From CAZOEL01 sp964578835 (GTDB lineage: Bacteria > Desulfobacterota > Syntrophobacteria > Syntrophobacterales > Syntrophobacteraceae), in contig CAZOEL010000048.1 of assembly GCA_964578835.1 (NCBI GenBank), positions 1 through 53,250 on the forward strand: a stretch of 53,250 nt of DNA, written 5' to 3'. The translations under genes were made by a program, and so were the position numbers. The notes below the pieces were generated by a model. It was not told the origin of the DNA, searched no databases, and saw only the letters and a list, made by a program, of their open reading frames with translations. Of the stretch, positions 1 through 8,107 are shown piece after piece. Positions within the stretch are counted from its first letter, which is position 1. Each line of letters starts with the position of its first letter.

Positions 1-302
1 TTGGGGCTCGAAGGGCAGTGATGCACAAAAGCCGGAAGAAAGTGATGGTCCATTTAAGGGAATTCCTGCCCTGATTTTCATTAGCCCACAGTCTCGCTCA
101 ATAAACGAGAGCTCTCACCGCCACTTCGGTAAAAGCCCGGGGTTTTTCGGGAGGTCTCGGTTCATCCCCTCCCGCACTGCCTATTGATCTCTTCAGTAAG
201 CAGCATTAGAATACCCGAGAATGGAAGCCGGCCATAAGCCGTCTAATCCACTATAATTTCAGTTTATTTCTCTTTTTCCCCTTTGGTCGATTCAAGAATA
301 AT
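1..302. other. Gene-free left edge
   Basis: No convincing coding sequence was seen. The stretch holds two small hairpins: TCTCG/CGAGA arms at 92-96 and 106-110, and CGGGAGG/CCTCCCG arms at 148-154 and 168-174. A perfect TATAAT sits at 252-257, about 45 bases before the first kinase gene, but no matching -35 box was found at the usual spacing, so it is only a weak promoter hint. Confidence 0.4.
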
Positions 303-2000
303 ATGGAAAAAGTAGATTTTCAATCTCCAGCAATGCCGCCTCAAACAAGCGGCCCAGAATACAGGCGCGTGGTTCTTTCACTCCTGACGTTTCTTTTCTT
401 CTGCGGCGTTACATTTCTTTTATGGAGACAGCAGATCGATCATCAACGCGAGATTTTTCTGCATCATACCGAAACCAGCGCAGAGCAGGTTCGGATTCGC
501 CTTGAAGGTCTCCTTAAAACCCGAATCGCATCTCTCCAACTGCTGGTTGACAGATGGGTGGAAAGACGTCCTCCCGATTTTAGCGAGGGGCGCTTTCTTG
601 CCTTTGCGGAAGCGTTATTCAAACACTACCCGGGTTTTCACTCAATCAGCTGGGTTGATTCCGAGGGCTCCATCCAGTGGATTTATCCGGAAAGCGACGG
701 AATGGACGCCGGGGGCAAAGGAATAACGGAACATGCAGATCCGGGTTATCTCGGATCATTTGCTGGAGCCAAGGATGAAATGGCTCCCCGAATGACTCCC
801 ACCCTCCCGCTTCCTAATGGCGATCATGGATTCGAGATATTTTTACCTGTGATTTATGACGGCGACCTCCAGGGATATGTCCATGGCGCATTCCTTTTGA
901 AAGATCTCATGGAGTCTTCTCTGCCCGGGGAGATGCTCGACACCTTTGGAATCGAGCTCTACGAGGAGGGAAAACGAGTCTATCAGTCAGGAGCGCAACC
1001 TTATGATCTCTCCGGATATGTGGTGAAGGCGGAAAGGGATATTGCGCTCACCGACAAAGTGTGGCGTCTTTCTATGAAATACCGCTCCGCGGAAAAATCC
1101 GTGAACGCCATCCCCATTCTTCTATTTGGCGTTGGTCTTTCAGCAGCCATAGCCATTCTACTCCAACTGCTGCTCCGACGCATGAATCTGTACAAACAGT
1201 CCCGAGACAGGGCTCTGCACGAAATTGAAGAAAGAGAAAAAGTCGAAACGGCGCTGAGAGAGAACGAGCAGAGGCTCCAGGCTACTCTCATAGAGCTCAA
1301 CGAAGGCAGAGCCGAGCTTGAATCCTTCGTCTACACAGTCTCGCACGATCTAAAGACCCCTATTGTTACAATCGAAGGCTTCATAGGCGCTCTTCGAGAG
1401 GATTTCGGCGCTTGCATAACGGATGACGGCGATCGTTATCTCACCTATATGAGCAACGCCGCCCGGAAGATGGAAGCCTTGATCGACGACCTTCTTCAGC
1501 TTTCCCGGATCGGCCGCGTCACCCAGGCGAAAACAAAATTCCCCTTATCGCAAGTTGTGGAGAGCTCGATCGAAATTCTCAAGCCGCAGATTCAATCGCG
1601 CAATATCCGAGTCATCGTCCAGGAAGACCTTCCAGAAGTGTATGGAGAGAAGAAGCGAATAATACAGGCCATTGACAATTTACTTTCCAACGCCGTCAAA
1701 TACATTGGAGAGGACAACCCTGCGCCCTGCATCGTTTTTGGCTCCGAGGAGAAAGCGGGCGCCACAGTTTTCTTCATCCGCGATAACGGAATCGGCATTG
1801 AAGAACGATATTTCGAGAAGATATTTCAAATCTTTCAAAGACTCCCTTCTGCAAACCGAATGTGTGAAGGGACCGGCATAGGACTCGCCATTGTCAAGCG
1901 CATCATAGAATACCATGGAGGGGCGATATGGCTTGAATCCGAACCTGGAAAGGGATCCACTTTTTATTTTACCTTCGATGAAAAGGAAGCCGTGAAATGA
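303..2000 (+). CDS. Membrane-bound sensor histidine kinase with CHASE-type sensor
   Basis: A 565-residue sensor kinase that should autophosphorylate on histidine in response to a periplasmic signal. It has an N-terminal membrane segment (about 22-42), a periplasmic domain resembling CHASE1 (about 50-265), a second membrane segment (about 270-292), a coiled-coil linker (about 295-340), a HisKA domain with the H-box VSHDLKTP (His348), and an HATPase domain with the N box (NLLSNAVKY), the DNGIGI G1 box and the GTGIGLAI G2 box. The H-box and following region are of the type found in phytochrome-like kinases. The stop overlaps the start of the next gene by 4 bases (ATGA), so a single-domain receiver is co-translated and is the obvious partner. 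The ligand is unknown. No good ribosome-binding site precedes the ATG, so the start is less certain than the function. Confidence 0.93.
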   Translation: MEKVDFQSPAMPPQTSGPEYRRVVLSLLTFLFFCGVTFLLWRQQIDHQREIFLHHTETSAEQVRIRLEGLLKTRIASLQLLVDRWVERRPPDFSEGRFLAFAEALFKHYPGFHSISWVDSEGSIQWIYPESDGMDAGGKGITEHADPGYLGSFAGAKDEMAPRMTPTLPLPNGDHGFEIFLPVIYDGDLQGYVHGAFLLKDLMESSLPGEMLDTFGIELYEEGKRVYQSGAQPYDLSGYVVKAERDIALTDKVWRLSMKYRSAEKSVNAIPILLFGVGLSAAIAILLQLLLRRMNLYKQSRDRALHEIEEREKVETALRENEQRLQATLIELNEGRAELESFVYTVSHDLKTPIVTIEGFIGALREDFGACITDDGDRYLTYMSNAARKMEALIDDLLQLSRIGRVTQAKTKFPLSQVVESSIEILKPQIQSRNIRVIVQEDLPEVYGEKKRIIQAIDNLLSNAVKYIGEDNPAPCIVFGSEEKAGATVFFIRDNGIGIEERYFEKIFQIFQRLPSANRMCEGTGIGLAIVKRIIEYHGGAIWLESEPGKGSTFYFTFDEKEAVK

Positions 2001-2446
2001 ATCCCTTATTGACGAACATTCTGATAGTTGAAGATGAAGAGGCTCATGCCGAGCTGACCAAACGGGCTATACGAAAAGCGGGCCACGGCAATCGCGTTGA
2101 TATCGTAATGGACGGTGAGGAAGCGCTTGATTTTCTCTTCAACCGCGGCAGGTACGCCGACAGGGACCAATACCCAACGCCGGGACTGATTTTGCTCGAT
2201 ATAAAACTTCCTGGGATTGACGGAATCGAAGTTCTGAAAAAGATCAAAGAGCACCCCGACCTCAAGAAGGTCCCCGTCATCATGCTTACCACATCCAAAC
2301 GGGAAGAGGACATAGCAACCTCGTACAGCAATTACGCCAACAGCTATCTCACTAAGCCCGTGGGCTTCAAAGAATTCGAGGAAAAAGTCATTCAGCTCGA
2401 TCATTACTGGGTTCAGTTGAACGAGCCGCCCTTGGCCTCAGATTGA
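1997..2446 (+). CDS. Single-domain response regulator (Rcp1-like receiver)
   Basis: A 149-residue stand-alone receiver domain. The acidic pair is in VEDEEAH near the N terminus, the phosphoacceptor Asp68 is in LILLDIKLPG, the switch Thr is in MLTTSKRE and the conserved Lys in YLTKPVGF. There is no output domain. It belongs to the Rcp1/CheY-like group that often accompanies kinases of the type encoded just upstream, with which it overlaps by 4 bases. It probably works as a phosphorelay intermediate or through protein contact. Its final target cannot be told from the sequence, though the receiver-PAS gene downstream may be part of the same circuit. Confidence 0.93.
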   Translation: MNPLLTNILIVEDEEAHAELTKRAIRKAGHGNRVDIVMDGEEALDFLFNRGRYADRDQYPTPGLILLDIKLPGIDGIEVLKKIKEHPDLKKVPVIMLTTSKREEDIATSYSNYANSYLTKPVGFKEFEEKVIQLDHYWVQLNEPPLASD

Positions 2447-2678
2447 GCCCGGGATGTTCCGATTATCCCATACCGCGTCAAGCGTCCCGACATCGTAGAG
2501 GCGCTTGCGCCGTTCTTCAATAGCGCGCCATACCCATTGGAATTGGTTGAATAGAGGTTAAAATTCACTAAAACGTGCGGGAAGCAGCTCGAGAAATCAA
2601 CGGGAAGTGAGCGCCCTGAACCCGTACGGCGAAGAGAAAGCCTTTCATGCAATCTTTCGAGCGCAGAGGGAGCCGTAT

Positions 2679-3470
2679 ATGAGCAGAATAAGCCTCAGAG
2701 TCCTTCTCATAGAGGATGACGAAGATGACTATGTTATGGTGAAGGGCATGCTCTCTGAAGTCCCTTTCACAAGGTTCAACCTGGACTGGGCCATGAGCTA
2801 CGATGACGGGATAAAAGAGGTGGATCTTTGTCGACATGACGTATTCCTTCTCGATTATCGTCTGGGTGAGCGCAACGGCTTGGATTTCCTACGGGAGGCT
2901 ATAAGCAAGGGGTGCAGAATCCCGATTATCATTCTCACGGGCAAAGGCGACCGAGAGGTGGATATGGAGGCGATGCGCGCTGGAGCCGCGGACTACCTGC
3001 TCAAGAGCCAGATCAGCTCGGACCTGATAGAACGCTCCATCCGGTATGCGATCGAACGAAAGAAAGCGCAAGAAGCTTTGCGGCAAAGCGAGAAGCTCTT
3101 CCGCATGCTGGTTGAAACCGTCAATGAAGGCCTTGGGGTACAGGATGAAGACGGCTCCTTTACCTATGTCAACGACAAGCTCTGCCGGATGCTTCAATAC
3201 CCGAGGGAAGAGCTTACGGGACTTCCGGTTTCGGCTCTTTTCGATGAGGAGAGCTTGCTCATTTTACAAGAGGAGATGGCGCGGCGAAGACAGGGCGAAC
3301 AGGCTTCTTACGAAGTCGAACTGCTCGCCAAGGATGGACGGAAAGTGCCGGCCATTGTTTCTTCCTCTCCCATTTTTGACGAAGACGGCAACTTCAGGGG
3401 AGGCATCGCGGCGATCACCGATATGACGACTCTGAACGAATGCAGAAGCAGCCAGAAGATGCGGAAATGA
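2679..3470 (+). CDS. Response regulator with receiver and PAS domains
   Basis: A 263-residue cytoplasmic protein. Residues 1-125 are a receiver with acidic residues in LLIEDDEDD, phosphoacceptor Asp59 (LLDYRLGE), and the Thr and Lys positions in IILTGKGD and YLLKSQ. Residues about 140-255 are a PAS domain (begins near LFRMLVETVNEG, ends near IAAITDMT). It stops soon after the PAS domain with no kinase, cyclase or DNA-binding output, so it is either a signalling adaptor or a kinase that lost its catalytic half. The ATG at 2679 is chosen because GAGGGAG lies a few bases upstream; an in-frame GTG at 2607 would add 24 residues that do not look like part of a receiver. Confidence 0.85.
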   Translation: MSRISLRVLLIEDDEDDYVMVKGMLSEVPFTRFNLDWAMSYDDGIKEVDLCRHDVFLLDYRLGERNGLDFLREAISKGCRIPIIILTGKGDREVDMEAMRAGAADYLLKSQISSDLIERSIRYAIERKKAQEALRQSEKLFRMLVETVNEGLGVQDEDGSFTYVNDKLCRMLQYPREELTGLPVSALFDEESLLILQEEMARRRQGEQASYEVELLAKDGRKVPAIVSSSPIFDEDGNFRGGIAAITDMTTLNECRSSQKMRK

Positions 3471-3570
3471 ACGATTGCATGACGCACGGCTCTCCCCTCT
3501 TGCTTCGTCCGGGCGGAAGGCCTTGAGTCATGCTCTCCATTTCCAAGAGTTATTCTTTCGAAGGATATTG

Positions 3571-4518
3571 ATGTCAGAACAACCGCTCCCGCTTCCAGAG
3601 ATTCCCGGAAGCTACCTGGCGAACAGGAAAGTCGCCGCCATCATCAATCGCAAAGCAGGGACTGCGGCCCTCAGGCTTGCTGAATCAGGAGAGGCCAAGC
3701 TGTTTCAGGCTTTTAGAGAAGCCGGCATAGACGCGCAAATCCACGTAGTTGAACCTGTTTATCTTGCCGACGCCATGCTCGAGATCGTTCATTCCGGGGC
3801 GGAAGTAGTTCTTGTCGGAGGAGGAGACGGCTCCATAAACACAGCGGCGAGATATCTTCACAATACGTCAAAGGTTCTCGGCGTTCTCCCCTTGGGCACT
3901 CACAACCATTTCGCCCAATCTCTCGGCGTTCCCTTCGCCATCGGGGACGCTCTCAGGGCTTTGGACCGCGGCGTCCCTCAAGCCGTAGACCTTGGCGAAG
4001 TCAATGGGCGAATCTTTGTCAACAGCGCCGGCATAGGAATCTACCCCGAGGCGGTGAGGAAGAGGGAGCAGTACAGGGAAAAGTTGCGGGTCAGAAAGCT
4101 AACGGCCATGGGATACGCACTGTTCGCGCTCTTATGGGATTTGCCCGTTCTCGAACTGCAAATGGAGAGAGATGGACTTCAAGAGCATATAAATACTTCC
4201 TTTTTATTCATAGGAAACAATCGCTACAAGCCCAAGCTTCTGTCCTATCCGGTACGGCTGTCCCTCTCCGAAGGATGCCTCGGCATTTTCTTCGCTCATA
4301 ATATGAGTGCGCCAGGGCTTATAAGGATCGCTCTCAGGATACTTCTCGGACAATCAAGGGAGTATTTGGAGCTGCATAGAATCGAGGCTGTCGAAGTAGT
4401 CATAAAGAGCAGGCTCAAAAAGATGAAGGTCGCCCTCGACGGAGAGCTTCACCGGATCGCCACGCCCTTGAGGGTGCGCATTCTCCCACAATCTTTGAAT
4501 GTTCTCTACCCCCGTTGA
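3571..4518 (+). CDS. Diacylglycerol/lipid kinase family protein
   Basis: A 315-residue member of the diacylglycerol kinase catalytic family (DagK/YegS/sphingosine kinase superfamily), which phosphorylates lipid hydroxyl groups using ATP. Visible signatures are AAIINRKAG near residue 25, the nucleotide-binding VGGGDGSIN, and the following PLGTHNHFAQ motif (usually PLGTxNxFA). The C-terminal beta-rich half ends in a typical VALDGE region. The substrate cannot be assigned. The start at 3571 is preceded by AAGGA and gives a normal family length; a TTG at 3475 would add 32 atypical residues. The next gene, a phosphoesterase, begins 5 bases after this stop codon, so the two are probably co-transcribed. 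Confidence 0.88.
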   Translation: MSEQPLPLPEIPGSYLANRKVAAIINRKAGTAALRLAESGEAKLFQAFREAGIDAQIHVVEPVYLADAMLEIVHSGAEVVLVGGGDGSINTAARYLHNTSKVLGVLPLGTHNHFAQSLGVPFAIGDALRALDRGVPQAVDLGEVNGRIFVNSAGIGIYPEAVRKREQYREKLRVRKLTAMGYALFALLWDLPVLELQMERDGLQEHINTSFLFIGNNRYKPKLLSYPVRLSLSEGCLGIFFAHNMSAPGLIRIALRILLGQSREYLELHRIEAVEVVIKSRLKKMKVALDGELHRIATPLRVRILPQSLNVLYPR

Positions 4519-4523
4519 GGACC

Positions 4524-5330
4524 ATGAGAGCGCTGGCGCACATTTCAGACCTGCACTTCGGAACTCACGATCCGGAGATTTCTCGCGGCCTGTTAGAAAG
4601 CCTCAGCCGCATGAGGCCTGATTTGATCATAGTGAGCGGAGATTTGACCCAGCGCGCCACTTCGAAACAATTCGATGACGCCAGGAAGTTTTTGGACAGC
4701 CTCGCTGCCCCCCGATTGATCGTCCCCGGAAATCATGACGTGCCGATGCACAACGCTTTCCGCCGCCTGTTCCAGCCGACAAGACGCTTTCAGCAATACA
4801 TCGCGAGCGATCTCGCCCCCTTCTTCGTCGATGAAGAAATCGCGGTCCTGGGAATCAATACCGCCAGATCCCTAACGTGGAAAAACGGCAGGATTTCCAT
4901 GAATCAGATCGAGCTCATAAACAGCCGATTCTGTCATATTGAGGGAGAAAAGAACAAGATCCTGGTGACCCACCATCCCTTCATTTCTCTTCCGAATAAA
5001 AGGCGACAGAGAGCAGTTGGCCGCGCAGAAAGGTATCTGTCCAGCGGAAACGGCTGCAGACCTGATATCGCTTTGGCCGGACATTTCCATACGAGCTACT
5101 CGGGGAGGCTTCTCCCAGCCTATAAGGCGCAACAGGGCTCCACCCTCGTTATCCAGGCTGGGACCGCCATTTCCAGGCGCACGAGAGACGAGGAAAACGC
5201 CTATAATATTATCCGCATCGAAAAGGATCAGGTGTCGTTGACGGTGATGATATGGCGAGAAGGACGGTTTATAGAGTACAACCACAAAAGATTTTTGCGA
5301 GACAATGGTCTATGGAAAGAGGTCGAGTAG
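4524..5330 (+). CDS. Calcineurin-like metallophosphoesterase
   Basis: A 268-residue metallophosphoesterase. The dinuclear metal-binding motifs are in order: ISDLHFG, VSGDLTQ, VPGNHD, VTHHPF and GHFHTSY. The overall arrangement is that of the CpdA/class III cyclic-nucleotide phosphodiesterase group, but substrate specificity inside this superfamily is not predictable from motifs alone. The ATG at 4524 follows TGAGG, which overlaps the stop of the lipid kinase gene, so translation coupling is likely. Pairing of a lipid kinase with a phosphoesterase suggests phospholipid turnover, but that is inference from position only. Confidence 0.88.
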   Translation: MRALAHISDLHFGTHDPEISRGLLESLSRMRPDLIIVSGDLTQRATSKQFDDARKFLDSLAAPRLIVPGNHDVPMHNAFRRLFQPTRRFQQYIASDLAPFFVDEEIAVLGINTARSLTWKNGRISMNQIELINSRFCHIEGEKNKILVTHHPFISLPNKRRQRAVGRAERYLSSGNGCRPDIALAGHFHTSYSGRLLPAYKAQQGSTLVIQAGTAISRRTRDEENAYNIIRIEKDQVSLTVMIWREGRFIEYNHKRFLRDNGLWKEVE

Positions 5331-5670
5331 ATGGCCATAACTTGTTTCGACATGGAAATGCGCTGAGTTTTTGTTTCCTGCCGACCGTAGCCTAGCCGGA
5401 GCCAGAAGCTGCGCCTCAAGCAAAAGACTGTTTAAATTCATCCGGCAACGTTGCCGTTGAAAGCTCTCTCCAAAGGGCCATCAGAGCTATGCTGATGATC
5501 AGGCCTCCCTGCACCTATTCAGGGTGCTCATTCCATTCAGGAAAGCCACTGAGTCCGATGCCTCTATAAGCACACCAATGGAAAACAAGCAACATCTGCA
5601 CGAAATCCAGGACCGGACCCAGGGCCTTCTTCTAATTATTTACTCAGCACGTAATCGCGATTTTCAATGA
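5331..5670. other. Gene-free stretch with a 14-bp palindrome
   Basis: This gap between convergent genes holds a perfect palindrome CGGCAACGTTGCCG at 5443-5456 and a short GCACC/GGTGC inverted repeat at 5511-5526. Neither is followed by a clear T-run. No coding sequence was recognised. Confidence 0.45.
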
Positions 5671-7089
5671 CTAATCGTCATGATCGTCATCGTCGTCGTC
5701 GTCGTCATCATCCTTGTCTTCGTGCTCATGATCGTCATCATCATCTTTGTCTTTGCGTTCGTCATCGTCATCATCATCCTTGTCGTCTTTGTCTTCATGT
5801 CCGAACGCGTTTGCAAAGAACTTACCCTCTTTTTCTTTATCTTCTATTTTTCCAAATCCTTCGAAATCTTCGTCAAACTTCTCTTTGTCTGCTTTCTCTC
5901 TATCTTTATCTTCCTTCTTCGCGAACTTCTCTCTATCCTTGTCAGCCTTCTTGGCGTCTTCGTCAAACTTCTCTCTGTCTGCTTTCTCTCTATCTTTATC
6001 TTCCTTCTTCGCGAACTTCTCTCTATCCTTGTCAGCCTTCTTGGCGTCTTCGTCAAACTCTCTATTGTCTGCTTTCTCTTCCTGGTTATCCGCGTCGAAG
6101 TCCTCATGCATCATGACATCTTTGCTCATCATATGGTGTCCGCCAACGGCGATAAACTTGCCGTTCTCATCGGTTACCATGGGGGTGGGAGCTACACAGG
6201 AGGCTCCCGCAAAATTCATCTTCCCCTTGAAGTGAGCGTCTCCTTTTTCATCCACCTGAAAACTGCCCTTGCCCGAGTTATCGAAGTCAGCATTTTCATC
6301 CATAGCCATGAACGCTCCGGAATCCATACAGGCAACGCCGGCATGGAAATTCTTGTGCATCGGGACTTCGCCGGTCTGGGCGCGTAGCCCCTTTACGTTC
6401 ATCTCTAAATTCATATCTGTGTCAAGGGCTGCATTGCCGCCTTCCATCATCATCGGAGTCTCGGCGCCCTGTACGCCATGCACATCGGCTCCGAACTGGT
6501 TATTCCCGACCATGTTGTTAAACTCGAAAGCCTTCTGTGCTTTCCTGGCCGCCCTGGCTTCTTTTTTTGCCGCTCTGGCTTCTTTTCTGGCGGCTTTGCG
6601 GTCCGCCCGATTCATTTTCTCTTCCGCAAGATTTGGATCCGCTTTTTGACGCACATTGTCGAAACGGACCGTCCCCCGCGCGGCCGCATTCCTGGCTCCT
6701 GAGCCCAGAGCGCTGATGTCGGGAACAATAGCCCTGCCCTCTTCCAACGCTTCACCAAACCTAGCGGGGTTGTCTTCGAAAAATCTCTCAGGATCAGCCA
6801 AAGCCGGATTGCTCACACCGGCGATTCCAGTTCCGGCTGCCGATGCGCTAACATTCGCGTTCAAGCCAATGTCGGGAAACCCAGTGGCTCCCAAAGAGGC
6901 CGCATTAGCCCTCCCAACTCCAGCTGAGCCGAGAGGAGCGCCAATGTTGGGGAATGCATTAGATCCCAACTGGTTGGCAAGAGGAGGCGTATTGAGCCCG
7001 GCTATCTGAGCAGTCGCTGGGCCATCCGCCATCAAGAATGGCGCGCCCAGAAAGAGAAACATGGACAGTACACGTGTAAATCTTTTCAT
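5671..7089 (-). CDS. Exported repeat protein with poly-aspartate tail
   Basis: A 472-residue protein of no recognised family. It starts with a signal peptide (about 1-27, hydrophobic core SMFLFLGAPFLMA, cleavage near ATA-QI). The first third is Ala/Gly/Asn-rich. A middle part (about 155-190) is rich in KEARAAKK-type basic residues. Residues about 210-330 have repeated short segments such as GKGSFQVDEKG and GKFIAVGGHH, and two lone cysteines. Two near-perfect 30-residue repeats of alternating Lys/Glu/Asp (EDKDREKADREKF and similar) follow, and the last 35 residues are almost all Asp with a few His, Glu and Lys. The acidic tail should bind divalent cations strongly (inference). GAGAGGATAG precedes the start. 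It stands alone, with its own promoter region, and may be a secreted mineral- or metal-interacting protein. Confidence 0.8.
   Translation of the reverse strand: MKRFTRVLSMFLFLGAPFLMADGPATAQIAGLNTPPLANQLGSNAFPNIGAPLGSAGVGRANAASLGATGFPDIGLNANVSASAAGTGIAGVSNPALADPERFFEDNPARFGEALEEGRAIVPDISALGSGARNAAARGTVRFDNVRQKADPNLAEEKMNRADRKAARKEARAAKKEARAARKAQKAFEFNNMVGNNQFGADVHGVQGAETPMMMEGGNAALDTDMNLEMNVKGLRAQTGEVPMHKNFHAGVACMDSGAFMAMDENADFDNSGKGSFQVDEKGDAHFKGKMNFAGASCVAPTPMVTDENGKFIAVGGHHMMSKDVMMHEDFDADNQEEKADNREFDEDAKKADKDREKFAKKEDKDREKADREKFDEDAKKADKDREKFAKKEDKDREKADKEKFDEDFEGFGKIEDKEKEGKFFANAFGHEDKDDKDDDDDDERKDKDDDDDHEHEDKDDDDDDDDDDHDD
5881..6080 (-). repeat. 90-bp tandem repeat inside the acidic-protein gene
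   Basis: The same block recurs with a 90-bp period (marker GCTTTCTCT at 5891, 5981 and 6071 on the top strand). Two full units differ at only a few bases and a third is partial. The period is a multiple of three, so each unit encodes 30 residues in frame. This is a coding repeat, not a CRISPR array. Confidence 0.85.
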
Positions 7090-7813
7090 TTTATCTATCC
7101 TCTCATCAAACGAAAGTATTCTTCTTTAGACTCGCATGAGCTTCTCTCATTTTCATCTCTGAGGGCCAGTGTGCTATTGCGTCGAAGATGCGCCACTCGC
7201 CGAGACCTACTCTCATGCCTGTTTGAAGCTATCCTTGAAGTCTTTCGCTATCGATGACATAGAAGGTCATAGCGCTTGAAAGTTTCTTAATTATGAACAG
7301 GAATCATTATGACCATCATCGCAAGCAACCGACTCAATGGAAAAGCTCATTGCGCTGCAATCACAAAGATAAGCTATATGGAACACCCACTCTGAACGAA
7401 CTGCAACGCTGTTGTAAACGCTCTTGGAAGTTGATCTCATACCTTGGAAGCTAAATCCCGGCTGGCAAAAATGCAACTAAGTATTATTACCCGCACCACA
7501 ACCATTTATTATCACTGTATATAGAGCACAAGATACAGGAATAGACGAAAGACGCATCTTGCCTTGGGATCAGAGGAAAGAGCAGTAGAGGTGAGATGAA
7601 GACATTGTTTTCTATTGAAACGACAATCTCTCGTTTAGCGTCTTGAGACTCTTTGAAACGCACCAACGCTCTGGGAATCCCGGCGGAAAAAGCCGGCGGG
7701 ATATCCGGACGACCATCGATTTAGAGGGCGCATAATCGTATGGCATTCACCACACTAATCTCTTTTTATGTAAATATATTGAAATTATTGATACCTGGAC
7801 ATTCAAAAACATA

Positions 7814-7842
7814 TTGACTCCCTATCTATTTAAAGCTACTTT
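7814..7842 (+). promoter_or_regulatory. Possible sigma-70 promoter of gcdA
   Basis: TTGACT (7814-7819) is followed after 17 bases by TACTTT (7837-7842), a good -35 and a poor -10 box. A transcript starting near 7850 would begin just before the hairpin at 7858-7900. Weak evidence from sequence only. Confidence 0.28.
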
Positions 7843-7857
7843 GCAGCGGTTTTATAG

Positions 7858-7900
7858 CTCTCGATCATTGGCCTGTCTGGCTCCTATCCATGATCGAGAG
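7858..7900 (+). promoter_or_regulatory. 11-bp perfect inverted repeat upstream of gcdA
   Basis: CTCTCGATCAT (7858-7868) and ATGATCGAGAG (7890-7900) are exact reverse complements separated by 21 bases. GCGGT (7846-7850) and ACCGC (7901-7905) could extend the pairing with a bulge. It may be an operator or a leader hairpin; there is no T-run, so it is not a simple terminator. Confidence 0.55.
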
Positions 7901-8107
7901 ACCGCAGCATTAAATGAAAGGGGAGCTGCTTCTGCTCGGCGCCTGCTTTCATAACAGATAACGCCGGTTGGCGAAGAATATTATCCCGGGAAGTATCTTT
8001 GGAGTGCATAGATACGCATTCCTGCAACTAAAGTCAAATTAGAATTGCTGTTTTCCCCCGTAGCAGAGGAAGAGAGGAGGAAGATCAGCGATGGAGGAAA
8101 AGGATCC

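Larger units (their letters stand above)
7090..8107. other. Gene-free 1-kb stretch between divergent genes
   Basis: The stretch is more AT-rich than the flanking genes and contains the promoters of the divergent acidic-protein and gcdA genes. The only features I can support are the 11-bp inverted repeat at 7858-7900 and a possible promoter just before it (both listed separately). A 61-codon frame on the minus strand (7291-7476) has no family resemblance and no ribosome-binding site and was not accepted. Confidence 0.5.

Noticed and set aside
5881..6080. CRISPR-like regular repeats
   Set aside because: The period is 90 bp in frame with the coding sequence and there are no variable spacers.
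5680..6387. 235-codon frame opposite the acidic repeat gene
   Set aside because: It is a mirror of the Asp/Lys-rich coding repeats (a run of hydrophobic residues caused by reverse-strand GTC/ATC) and lacks a start signal; the minus-strand gene has a signal peptide and ribosome-binding site.
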